Shown here one piece after another: positions 16,734 through 23,780 of a stretch of 28,478 nucleotides of DNA. This stretch comes from Pseudomonadota bacterium. Lineage in GTDB: Bacteria; Pseudomonadota; Alphaproteobacteria; Rhizobiales; Rhizobiaceae. Positions within the stretch are counted from its first letter, which is position 1. Every line of letters starts with the position of its first letter. Location of the stretch: NCBI GenBank assembly GCA_023457435.1, contig JAEWLS010000033.1:1-28478 (forward strand), read 5' to 3'. The position numbers and the translations under genes were made by a program. The notes under the pieces were generated by a model that saw only the letters and a list, made by a program, of their open reading frames with translations, ran no database searches and was not told the origin of the DNA.

Positions 16734-17405
16734 ATGAGTCGCTCCATCCTCCTTACCGTTTTCGCAGCCACGGCGCTGATCTCCGGCGCCGCCCACGCGC
16801 AGGATCCGATCACTACGCAGAAGCGGGAGCGCGTCTGGACACATGAGCGAGAGCGCAAGGGGACCGCGCTGTCCGTGTATTCGGCTGGGTTGATCCAAGG
16901 CGGTCTGGCGGCCGTGTTTATCGACGCGTTCCGCTGGAATTTCGTGGGATCGACCATGGTCTCCGTCCTTGTCCAGCGCTCGGTCGGCAACTGGGACATG
17001 CGCATTGGGCGCGTTCGTCTCAACGGGTGGTCGCTCGAGGCCGAAGGTCAGCTCATCAAACATTTCGGTGTGGAAGACCACTTCGAGGCCACGGGCTCGG
17101 TGCTGTTCCGCACCGGCGAGATCAAGCTCGGGCAGCACGCCAGTTTCAACATCGGCATCGCGAACGGCCTCTCATGGGCCTTTTCCAAGCCGAAATGGGA
17201 GTGGGGACCGACGAAGGAGCGCGGCGTCGACGCGCCGCAGCTGCTTTGGCACATCGGTGTGGAGGCCGAGATCTCAAGCCCGCATCTGCAGGGTTTAAGC
17301 GGGTTTGCCCGCATCCATCATCGGTCGGAGAACTACGGCGCGCTCGGTGCGCCGTGGTATCACTCCAACCGCATCGGTCTCGGCATCCGCTACCGCTTCC
17401 AGTGA
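16734..17405 (+). CDS. Secreted outer-membrane beta-barrel protein, function unknown
   Basis: A 223-residue protein with a signal peptide (SRSILLTVFAATALISGAAHA, cleavage near residue 22). The mature part shows alternating hydrophobic/polar strands rich in Gly, Trp and Tyr (NGWSLEAEGQLIKHF, SFNIGIANGLSWAF, LLWHIGVEAEI, NRIGLGIRYRF) and ends in an aromatic Tyr-Arg-Phe-Gln terminus, the usual outer-membrane insertion signal. The segment IHHRSENYG contains an His-x-Ser that recalls the PagL lipid A deacylase active site, but the match is too short to call. The ATG at 16734 is chosen because it starts the signal peptide; the frame is open further upstream. It is a single gene, convergent with the TRAP unit (9-base gap). 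Confidence 0.75.
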   Translation: MSRSILLTVFAATALISGAAHAQDPITTQKRERVWTHERERKGTALSVYSAGLIQGGLAAVFIDAFRWNFVGSTMVSVLVQRSVGNWDMRIGRVRLNGWSLEAEGQLIKHFGVEDHFEATGSVLFRTGEIKLGQHASFNIGIANGLSWAFSKPKWEWGPTKERGVDAPQLLWHIGVEAEISSPHLQGLSGFARIHHRSENYGALGAPWYHSNRIGLGIRYRFQ

Positions 17406-17414
17406 AGCGCCGGC

Positions 17415-18737
17415 TCAGTAGAGCCAGCGGACCATGAACAGCGAAATCACTGGGAACAGCGTCAGCAGCACCGTGCGGACGAAGTCGCTGATCACGAACG
17501 GCGTCACGCCGCGATACGTCTGCAAGATCGGTATATCCCTCGCCATGGAGTTGATGACGAACAGGTTCATTCCAACCGGCGGCGTTATCAGCCCCACTTC
17601 GACGACGATCAGCACAAGGATGCCGAACCAGATCGCGAATTCCTCCGGCGGCAGGCCGAAGTCGAGCGCGGTCACGATCGGGAAGAAGATCGGGATCGTC
17701 AGCAGGATCATGGACAGGGAGTCCATGAAGCAGCCGAGGATCAAATAGAACACCAGCATGGCGACCAGCACGGTCCACGGAGTGAAGCCCTGCGAAGTGA
17801 CCCACGATGCAGCAAGGTTGGGAAGCTGCGAGACCGCGAGGAACGAGTTGTAGATCGCCGCGCCGTAGACGATGAAGAAGATCATCGCCGAGGCGGACGC
17901 GGTCATGAGGATTGATTCAATCAGCGTCTTGCGCGTGAGGCCGCCGTTGACCCAGGCGATAAGTCCGGTTCCGGCGGCGCCGATCGCTGCAGCCTCGGTG
18001 GGCGTGAACCAGCCGAAATAGATGCCGCCGACGACGAGCAGGAAGACCAGCAGGACCGGCCAGACGTCCACAAGCGCGCGAAAGCGCTCGCCATACGGAA
18101 GGCGCGGGCTCGATCCCGCCGAGTTCGGATAAAGCCGCACGTAGATCGAGATCGCTATCATGTATCCGATCGCCGCGATGACGCCGGGAACGAAAGCGGC
18201 CAGGAACAGCTTGGCGATGTTCTGCTCCGCGAGGATCGCGTAGATCACCAGAACCACCGACGGCGGGATAAGAATGCCCAGCGTGCCTCCGGCTGCAAGC
18301 GCACCTGTTGCAAGACCACCCGAGTAACCGTAGCGGCGCAGCTCAGGCAGTGCGACCTGTGCCATCGTTGCAGCAGTGGCCAGCGACGAGCCGCAAATGG
18401 CGCCAAAGCCCGCGCACGCGCCGATCGCCGACATCGCGACACCGCCGCGCCTGTGCCCTAGCCAGGCGTTGGCGGCTTTGAAGAGCGATTGCGACATGCC
18501 GCCGAGCCCGGCGAACTGCCCCATGAGCAGGAACAGGGGAATGATCGACAGCGAGTAGTTCGAGAAGGTCGAGTAGGTCTCACCCTTGAGGCGCGACAGG
18601 ATCGGCGTCGCAGAGCCCATGACGATGTAAAGCCCTGCCAGACCGACCGCGAGCATCGCGAGGCCGATCGGCACGCGGAGGAAGATCAGCAGCAGCAGGA
18701 CGGGGAAGGAATAGAGCCCCAGTTCGAAGTTGCTCAA
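17415..18737 (-). CDS. dctM: TRAP transporter large permease (DctM family)
   Basis: A 440-residue, very hydrophobic permease with about 12-13 predicted spans. Recognisable DctM motifs are FLRVPIGLAMLAVG, ICGSSLATAATMAQVALPEL, GTLGILIPPSVVLVIYAI, GWFTPTEAAAIGAAG and VVEVGLITPPVGMNLFVINS. It carries out Na+-driven uptake of a carboxylate delivered by a periplasmic binding protein. The start is TTG at 18737, which overlaps the dctQ stop (TTGA) and gives the standard DctM N terminus SNFELGLYSFPVLL; the longer open frame adds an arginine-rich artefact. No DctP binding-protein gene lies next to it. Confidence 0.94.
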   Translation of the reverse strand: MSNFELGLYSFPVLLLLIFLRVPIGLAMLAVGLAGLYIVMGSATPILSRLKGETYSTFSNYSLSIIPLFLLMGQFAGLGGMSQSLFKAANAWLGHRRGGVAMSAIGACAGFGAICGSSLATAATMAQVALPELRRYGYSGGLATGALAAGGTLGILIPPSVVLVIYAILAEQNIAKLFLAAFVPGVIAAIGYMIAISIYVRLYPNSAGSSPRLPYGERFRALVDVWPVLLVFLLVVGGIYFGWFTPTEAAAIGAAGTGLIAWVNGGLTRKTLIESILMTASASAMIFFIVYGAAIYNSFLAVSQLPNLAASWVTSQGFTPWTVLVAMLVFYLILGCFMDSLSMILLTIPIFFPIVTALDFGLPPEEFAIWFGILVLIVVEVGLITPPVGMNLFVINSMARDIPILQTYRGVTPFVISDFVRTVLLTLFPVISLFMVRWLY

Positions 18738-19276
18738 TGGACGACCCCCTGTCCCTCGAGGATGGTCCGTCCCTCGACCGCCTCGCGGACCCGCACATAG
18801 AGTACGAACAGAGAGACGAGCACGCCGACGCTGGCTGCGGCCATCGCCGCGGCGTAGCCCCACCAGACAGGCATCTGGAGGATGAAGGTGACCTCGTTAT
18901 AGCGGATCTTGTCCATCAGGCCGTACCAAAGCCGCCACGCGATCAAGATGATCGCGAGGGTCATCAGCGTTTCAGACACTACGTCTATGATGCGGTTGGC
19001 GCGTGGCGACAGGTAGCTTGTAACGATGTCTACCGTAGCGTGTCCTCGATTGACCTGGCACCACGGCAGGAAGGCGAACACGGCGAAAGCGCTGCCTACT
19101 TCGACCAGCTCGAAGTCGCCAGGTACCGGAGCGAGCCCCGCCCAGATGAAGGCGCGGCCGGCGATGCTGACGACGGTCATGACGGTGATGGCCAAAAGAA
19201 CGACGCCTCCGAGGATCGCCAGCCAGCGCGACATGCCGATCACTGCGCCCGAAAGCCTCAGCATCTTCTCCCCCAT
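18734..19276 (-). CDS. dctQ: TRAP transporter small permease (DctQ family)
   Basis: A 180-residue membrane protein with four hydrophobic spans: WLAILGGVVLLAITVMTVVS, ELVEVGSAFAVFAFLPW, VSETLMTLAIILIAWRLWYG and WGYAAAMAAASVGVLVSLFV. The middle segment WCQVNRGHATVDIVTSYLS is the DctQ signature. It partners with DctM, whose start overlaps its stop. Start is taken as ATG 19276; ATG 19264, four codons later, is an equally acceptable alternative because GGGGGAG lies just before it. The gene is 79 bases after the flavin monooxygenase stop, with an inverted repeat in between. Confidence 0.92.
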   Translation of the reverse strand: MGEKMLRLSGAVIGMSRWLAILGGVVLLAITVMTVVSIAGRAFIWAGLAPVPGDFELVEVGSAFAVFAFLPWCQVNRGHATVDIVTSYLSPRANRIIDVVSETLMTLAIILIAWRLWYGLMDKIRYNEVTFILQMPVWWGYAAAMAAASVGVLVSLFVLYVRVREAVEGRTILEGQGVVH

Positions 19277-19334
19277 TCACCCTCAGTCACGCTACCGCCC
19301 CACGCATCGAGCGGCAACAGGGCGGCGCGAGATT

Positions 19335-19353
19335 ATGTTATCCGTTATAACAT
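19335..19353. promoter_or_regulatory. AT-rich inverted repeat upstream of dctQ, candidate operator
   Basis: ATGTTAT (19335-19341) and ATAACAT (19347-19353) are perfect inverted arms around CCGTT. The repeat lies 2 bases beyond the monooxygenase stop and 58 bases upstream of dctQ. The stem is AT-rich with no T-run, unlike a terminator, and the surrounding sequence is GC-rich. An operator for a dimeric regulator of the transporter is the most likely reading; no regulator gene is adjacent. Confidence 0.5.
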
Positions 19354-19355
19354 TC

Positions 19356-20615
19356 TCATACCGCGACCCGCAGGCCATGCGGCACGAGCGGCGGTCGCGA
19401 GTTCAAAGTGCCGACGTCGAACCCAGCGAGCTTCTTATACCCTGCCGCGGTCTGCTCGAGTTCATCGCGCGACAGCACGTCCGCGATGTCCGCAAACTCG
19501 CCGCCGCACCGCTCCTCGACAGTCTGCATGACCTGGTCCGGTCCGTTGCCACGGTTTGCAGTGACGATGCGGCTGGTCGCCGGCCGGCGCTCGGCCTCAT
19601 AGGCTTCGAGGGCGGCGCCGTTGACGCCCTTGTCGAGGATCGCGCGCGCGATGTAGCGCGCGTCGATGATTGCCTGCGAGGCACCGTTCGAGCCGATGGG
19701 GTACATCGGATGTGCCGCGTCGCCGGCCAGCGTCACGCGACCGAACGTCCAGCGGTCGAGCGGGTCGCGGTCGACCATCGGGTACTCGTAGCACTCCCCT
19801 CCGGCACGCATCAGCGCCGGGCAGTCCAGCCACGGGAAGCGCCAGTCCTCGAACGAGGGCATGAAGTCGGCGAAATCACCCTTGCGATTCCAGTCTTCGC
19901 GCTTCCAGCCCGCGCCCGGCTCGTACTTGATCTCGGCGATCCAGTTGATGAGCGCCTCGCCGGTTTCCGGGTCTGGCTTGGAGATCGGATAGGTGACGAA
20001 TTTCTGCCACTCGTGCCCGGCCATCGCCATCGTAGCGCCCGTGAGGTACGGCTTTGCGACCGTCGTTCCGCGCCACAACACGGCACCGCCCCAGCGGGGT
20101 GCCCCCTCGTTGGAATAAAGCTGCCGACGAACTGCGGAATGAATCCCGTCGGCGGCGATCAGCAGTTCGCCAGCTACGGTCTCGCCGTTCGAAAGGGCTA
20201 CCTCGACGCCATGGGCCGTCTCCGTGAAGCCGGTGACGCCCACGCCAGTCACGATGGCGTCCGCGCCGAGCCGATCGACGACGGCGTCGTACAGCATCAT
20301 TTGGAGTTTGCCGCGGTGGGTGGAGTATTGCGGCCACGCATAGCCGGCGAGCATGCCGCGCGGCTCCGCCCAGATCGTGTGTCCGCGCTTGGAAAAGTAT
20401 GCAACTTCGCGCGTGCGAACGCCAATCGCTTCCATCTCGGACTCGAGCCCGAGTTCGAACAGCTCCCGCACGGCGTGCGGCTGCACGTTGATACCGACCC
20501 CAAGCGGCTTGATGGCGCGCACCTGCTCGTAGATCCGGCATCGCACACCGATCTGATGCAACGACAGCGCAACCGAAAGCCCGGCGATACCGCCGCCGGA
20601 AACAATGACCGTCAT
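19356..20615 (-). CDS. FAD-dependent aromatic monooxygenase (PhzS / salicylate-hydroxylase-like)
   Basis: A 419-residue class A flavoprotein hydroxylase. The FAD Rossmann loop GGGIAG is at residues 7-12, the DG motif (AADGIHSAVR) at D156-G157, and the GD motif (LAGDAAHPMYPIGSNGASQ) at G298-D299. The KPLGVGINVQPHAVREL segment and the WPQYSTHRGKLQ segment group it with PhzS-like flavin-dependent oxidoreductases. It should use NAD(P)H and O2 to hydroxylate, perhaps decarboxylatively, an aromatic acid. The frame opens at 20690, but ATG 20615 follows GGAGG by 4 bases and starts exactly at the Rossmann strand. A 96-base gap separates it from the DUF2783 gene. Confidence 0.88.
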   Translation of the reverse strand: MTVIVSGGGIAGLSVALSLHQIGVRCRIYEQVRAIKPLGVGINVQPHAVRELFELGLESEMEAIGVRTREVAYFSKRGHTIWAEPRGMLAGYAWPQYSTHRGKLQMMLYDAVVDRLGADAIVTGVGVTGFTETAHGVEVALSNGETVAGELLIAADGIHSAVRRQLYSNEGAPRWGGAVLWRGTTVAKPYLTGATMAMAGHEWQKFVTYPISKPDPETGEALINWIAEIKYEPGAGWKREDWNRKGDFADFMPSFEDWRFPWLDCPALMRAGGECYEYPMVDRDPLDRWTFGRVTLAGDAAHPMYPIGSNGASQAIIDARYIARAILDKGVNGAALEAYEAERRPATSRIVTANRGNGPDQVMQTVEERCGGEFADIADVLSRDELEQTAAGYKKLAGFDVGTLNSRPPLVPHGLRVAV

Positions 20616-20711
20616 CGGACCTCCACCCAACGCGACCGACCGGCCGACCCGATACCGCGACCGCTTAATGCGCGGCGGCGGAAATGTCACGAAATTGATG
20701 CCGCGACTCTT

Positions 20712-20906
20712 TCAACGCCGGGCGGCGGCTAGAATCGTCTTCAGTTCCTCGATGTCGCCGATCCGGTTGGCCATCAGCAGCACCAGCCGCGCATTGAGAC
20801 GCGCGCTGTCCTCGATGCTTAGACCTTCATGCGCAGCGACGATGGCCGCGTAGACGTCGTCTCCCGCGGCCCCCAGGCGGTCGCGTCCGATTGCGTCGCG
20901 GCTCAT
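20712..20906 (-). CDS. DUF2783 domain small protein
   Basis: A 64-residue, largely helical protein with the DUF2783 pattern: DDVYAAIVAAHEGLSIEDSARLNARLVLLMANRIGD. No membrane span, cysteine or signal is present. Its ATG overlaps the stop of the upstream flavin monooxygenase by 4 bases (ATGA), so the two are made together. From memory, DUF2783 proteins tend to sit beside such monooxygenases and MBL proteins, suggesting a small accessory or regulatory subunit; function is unknown. Confidence 0.85.
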   Translation of the reverse strand: MSRDAIGRDRLGAAGDDVYAAIVAAHEGLSIEDSARLNARLVLLMANRIGDIEELKTILAAARR

Positions 20907-22516
20907 GCGGCTTCTCCCGTCGCGCGAGCGTAGGCAGCCGCAACGGCGTCGTCATCCGGCGTGGCGAACCGCGCAGCAACGTGCTGGTCGGGGCGGATAA
21001 GATAGAGATTGCCAGCGCCATAGCGCTCGGCGACGAGGCCTTCGACATCGTGCAGAAACGCCGCCGCATTGGAGCGACTGTCAGCCTCACGCGACACGAC
21101 CACCGGTCGCACGCCTTCGGGCAGTCTGCCGGGCAGTTCCGCCTCGATCGCCATCAGCGCGAAACCGTCGCCGAAATGCGGAAGCAGCCAGCGGCCTCCA
21201 CCGTTTGCGACCGGAGCGTCAGGCATCGCCGTTCCGGGCGCCACGCCTTCTCCTTTCGCCGGGGTCTGCAAGCTCATACCGGCCAGCGAGCACGGCCGCG
21301 ACAGCCGGCCGGAATTCACGAGCCTGCGCGCGAACTCGTGGTCGGCGGCGAGGTCGAGCACGCTGTCGCGAAACACCCGTTCCATCTCGCTCTTGGGTGT
21401 CATGAACGACGTGGCGCGAGACGAGTTCAGAATATTCTCGTCTGCGCCGTGGATGCGCTCCTCATCATAAGAATGGATCAGGCGCTCCGGAGCCTTGTCC
21501 TCGAGCACCATCGCCAGCTTCCAGATGAGGTTGTCGATGTCCTGAATGCCGCCATTGCCACCACGCGCGCCGAACGGCGACACGACATGGGCGCTGTCGC
21601 CGGCGAACACGACGCGCCCGTGCACGAAGCGGGACAGTCGCCGGCACTGGAAGGTGTAGACCGACACCCAATCGAGCTCGAAGTCCTTGTGGCCGATGAT
21701 CCGCTCGATTCGCGGCAGGACGCGCTCCGGTTGCTTCTCCAGCTCGGGATCGGCATCCCATCCGAGCTGGAGGTCGATGCGGTAGATGTCGTCCGGCTGC
21801 TTGTGCAGCAGAGCCGACTGCCCGGAATGAAACGGCGGCTCGAACCAGAACCAGCGCTCCGAAGGGAACTCCGCCTTCATCTCCACGTCGGCGATCAGGA
21901 ACCGTTCCTCGAAAATACGTCCTTCGAAATCCAGGCCGAGCATGCCGCGCACCGGGGACTTGGCGCCGTCGCATGCGATCAGCCAGTCCGCTTCGATCAG
22001 ATACTGCCCGTCAGGCGTATCGACGGTGGCGGTCACGCCATCGGCTTGCGGCTTTACCGCGGATACGCGGTTCTTCCATCGCAAGTCGATCAGCTCCGGA
22101 AAGTCGGCACAACGCTCAACGAGATACTGCTCGACGTAGTACTGCTGCAGATTGATGAAGGCCGGCATACGGTGGCCGGGCTCTGGCAGCAGGTCGAAGT
22201 TCCACAGCTCGGTCTCGCCGCGGAACAGCCGCCCCACCTTCCAGGTGACGCCCTTTTCGACCATCCGCGCGCCGACGCCGAGGCGATCCATGATCTCCAG
22301 CGTACGCTTGGACCAGCAGATCGCGCGGCTGCCGAGCGACACGACATCGTTGTCGTCGAGCACGACGCAGCTTATGCCGCGCAGCGCGCAGTCGATCGCC
22401 GCGGCCAGCCCCACCGGACCCGCGCCCACTATCGCCACCTTATATCTGCCCGGCTTGTCGCCGCGGAGCTCCGGCGGCGGGGCATACGGAAAATGTTGGT
22501 AGCTGTACCGTGGCAT
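20903..22516 (-). CDS. FAD-binding monooxygenase (MhpA-like, PF01494 class)
   Basis: A 537-residue class A flavoprotein hydroxylase with the FAD loop GAGPVG at 31-36, the DG motif at D183-G184 (ACDGAKSPVR) and the GD motif at G306-D307 (FAGDSAHVVSPFGARGGNGG). The C-terminal ~130 residues (GRWLLPHFGDGFALMAIEA onward) form the thioredoxin-like tail of MhpA/phenol-hydroxylase relatives. Known relatives hydroxylate phenolic acids such as 3-(3-hydroxyphenyl)propionate. The start MPRYSYQHFPYAPPPEL at 22516 shares one base with the stop of the upstream membrane protein (TGATG). With hmgA in the same operon, formation of homogentisate or an analogue is a reasonable inference. Confidence 0.9.
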   Translation of the reverse strand: MPRYSYQHFPYAPPPELRGDKPGRYKVAIVGAGPVGLAAAIDCALRGISCVVLDDNDVVSLGSRAICWSKRTLEIMDRLGVGARMVEKGVTWKVGRLFRGETELWNFDLLPEPGHRMPAFINLQQYYVEQYLVERCADFPELIDLRWKNRVSAVKPQADGVTATVDTPDGQYLIEADWLIACDGAKSPVRGMLGLDFEGRIFEERFLIADVEMKAEFPSERWFWFEPPFHSGQSALLHKQPDDIYRIDLQLGWDADPELEKQPERVLPRIERIIGHKDFELDWVSVYTFQCRRLSRFVHGRVVFAGDSAHVVSPFGARGGNGGIQDIDNLIWKLAMVLEDKAPERLIHSYDEERIHGADENILNSSRATSFMTPKSEMERVFRDSVLDLAADHEFARRLVNSGRLSRPCSLAGMSLQTPAKGEGVAPGTAMPDAPVANGGGRWLLPHFGDGFALMAIEAELPGRLPEGVRPVVVSREADSRSNAAAFLHDVEGLVAERYGAGNLYLIRPDQHVAARFATPDDDAVAAAYARATGEAA

Positions 22517-22815
22517 CAGCCGGGAACCTCTGCTGGCGTCGTGATCAGCACGAACAGCCCGAATGCAATGAAGCCGCCGAGGATGACCATCAGGCGCCGT
22601 ACCATCGCGCGGCGCATGGCCTGGGTCTCGGCATCCCTGGCCACCCTGATGTTGAGGGCGACGGGAATGACGTTGGCGAAGCCCGGCAGGCCGTTCTTCA
22701 GCAACGGCCTGCCGGATCGCGCCTCTATGGCATAGGTCATCCGGGTCACGCCGATCAGCGCGAGGATGACGCCGAAGGCCCATGCTCCCGCGATTACGTA
22801 GAACCAGACGCCCAT
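22516..22815 (-). CDS. Small two-span membrane protein, unknown function
   Basis: A 99-residue protein with two hydrophobic spans: WFYVIAGAWAFGVILALIGV near the N terminus and VILGGFIAFGLFVLIT near the C terminus. The linker is basic and contains LLKNGLPGFANVIPVALNIRVARD. I do not recognise a named family. It sits between the MBL gene (7-base gap) and the monooxygenase (1-base overlap), so translation is well supported. ATG 22815 is preferred because the upstream extension is arginine/serine-rich and lies inside the MBL gene. It could anchor the hydroxylase or assist transport (inference only). Confidence 0.75.
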   Translation of the reverse strand: MGVWFYVIAGAWAFGVILALIGVTRMTYAIEARSGRPLLKNGLPGFANVIPVALNIRVARDAETQAMRRAMVRRLMVILGGFIAFGLFVLITTPAEVPG

Positions 22816-22822
22816 CTGCGCG

Positions 22823-23776
22823 TCAGCTTCCCTGCAGCTGCGCCCACATCTCGCGGTCGCGTTCGGCCGTCCAGATGCGCGGGTTGTCGATGCCGAGCGC
22901 CTCGTCATAGGCGCGGGCGACGTTGAACGGCAGGCAGTGCTCGTAGATTGCGTAGCTCGCGAACTTCGGATCGCACACCGCTCGGCAAGCGTCCCACGCT
23001 TCCTTAAGCGAGCCGCCGCCGCGCGCGATCTTGGCCACTGGCTTATATGTGGAGGTGACGAAGTCCGCGGTGTTGTTGAGCGCCTCGTCGACCATCTCCG
23101 CGCCGATCAGCGCATCGCCCCGTCCCGGGGCGATGGCGTCCAGCTCGAACGAGCCGATGTTCGCAAGGGTTTCGGGCCAGTCGGCGAAGTGGCCGTCGCC
23201 GCAATAGCAAGCCGAATGATACTCGACGATGTCGCCGGTGAACATGACGTTGGCGTCAGGCACGAAGGCGACGATGTCGCCCGCGGTATGCGCACGTCCG
23301 AGATGCTGCAGGTCTACGCGGCGCTTGCCGAGATAGAGTGTCATGCGTTCGGAGAAGGTTATCGTGGGCCAGGTCAGGCCGGGGATGGATTCGTGACCCT
23401 GGAACAGCCGCGGGAACCTGCCGAACTCCGAATCCCAATCCTCTTGACCGCGCTCCACCACCTGGGCGCGCGACACGTCGGACATGATGACGTGGTCGGC
23501 GTCGTAGGCAGAGGCGCCCAGCACGCGGACGGCGTGATAGTGCGTCAGCACGACGTATTTGATCGGCTTGTCGGTGACCGTGCGGATGTTCTCGATGACC
23601 TTGTTGGCGAGGCGGGGCGTCGCCTGCGCATCGACGATCATGACGCTGTCTTCGCCGATGATGACGCCGGTGTTGGGGTCGCCCTCGGCGGTGAAAGCCC
23701 AGAGATCCTTGCCGATTTCGGTGAAGGAGATCTTCTTCTCAGCCATGTCGCCGGTTGAGGCGAATCCCTTTGCCAT
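22823..23776 (-). CDS. MBL-fold protein with a degenerate metal site
   Basis: A 317-residue metallo-beta-lactamase-fold protein. The canonical HxHxDH motif reads H79-Y-H81-A-V83-R84, so the Asp and the third His are replaced by Val and Arg. Other metal-ligand positions H163 (LGRAHTAGD) and D182 (FTGDIVE) are kept, but the late PGHG-type His is Arg219 (PGRG). A normal dinuclear zinc site is therefore unlikely. From memory, the HYHAVRVLGASAY pattern recurs in relatives next to DUF2783/monooxygenase genes, so this is probably a family trait rather than decay. ATG 23776 lies 9 bases after GGAG and 4 bases past the FAH stop. It may be a hydrolase or lactonase with one metal or none; substrate unknown. 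Confidence 0.87.
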   Translation of the reverse strand: MAKGFASTGDMAEKKISFTEIGKDLWAFTAEGDPNTGVIIGEDSVMIVDAQATPRLANKVIENIRTVTDKPIKYVVLTHYHAVRVLGASAYDADHVIMSDVSRAQVVERGQEDWDSEFGRFPRLFQGHESIPGLTWPTITFSERMTLYLGKRRVDLQHLGRAHTAGDIVAFVPDANVMFTGDIVEYHSACYCGDGHFADWPETLANIGSFELDAIAPGRGDALIGAEMVDEALNNTADFVTSTYKPVAKIARGGGSLKEAWDACRAVCDPKFASYAIYEHCLPFNVARAYDEALGIDNPRIWTAERDREMWAQLQGS

Positions 23777-23780
23777 CGTC

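Noticed and set aside
17412..17425. Small hairpin GGCTC-AGTA-GAGCC at the end of dctM
   Set aside because: The stem is only 5 bp, overlaps the stop codon and has no T-run, so it is too weak to call a terminator.
20891..22735. Plus-strand open frame (614 codons) opposite the MhpA-like monooxygenase
   Set aside because: It is antisense to a protein with all three FAD motifs and shows no recognisable domain or ribosome site.
23746..23776. Alternative ATG at 23746 for the MBL protein
   Set aside because: The ATG at 23776 has GGAG at good spacing and is only 4 bases from the upstream stop; the inner ATG lacks a ribosome site.
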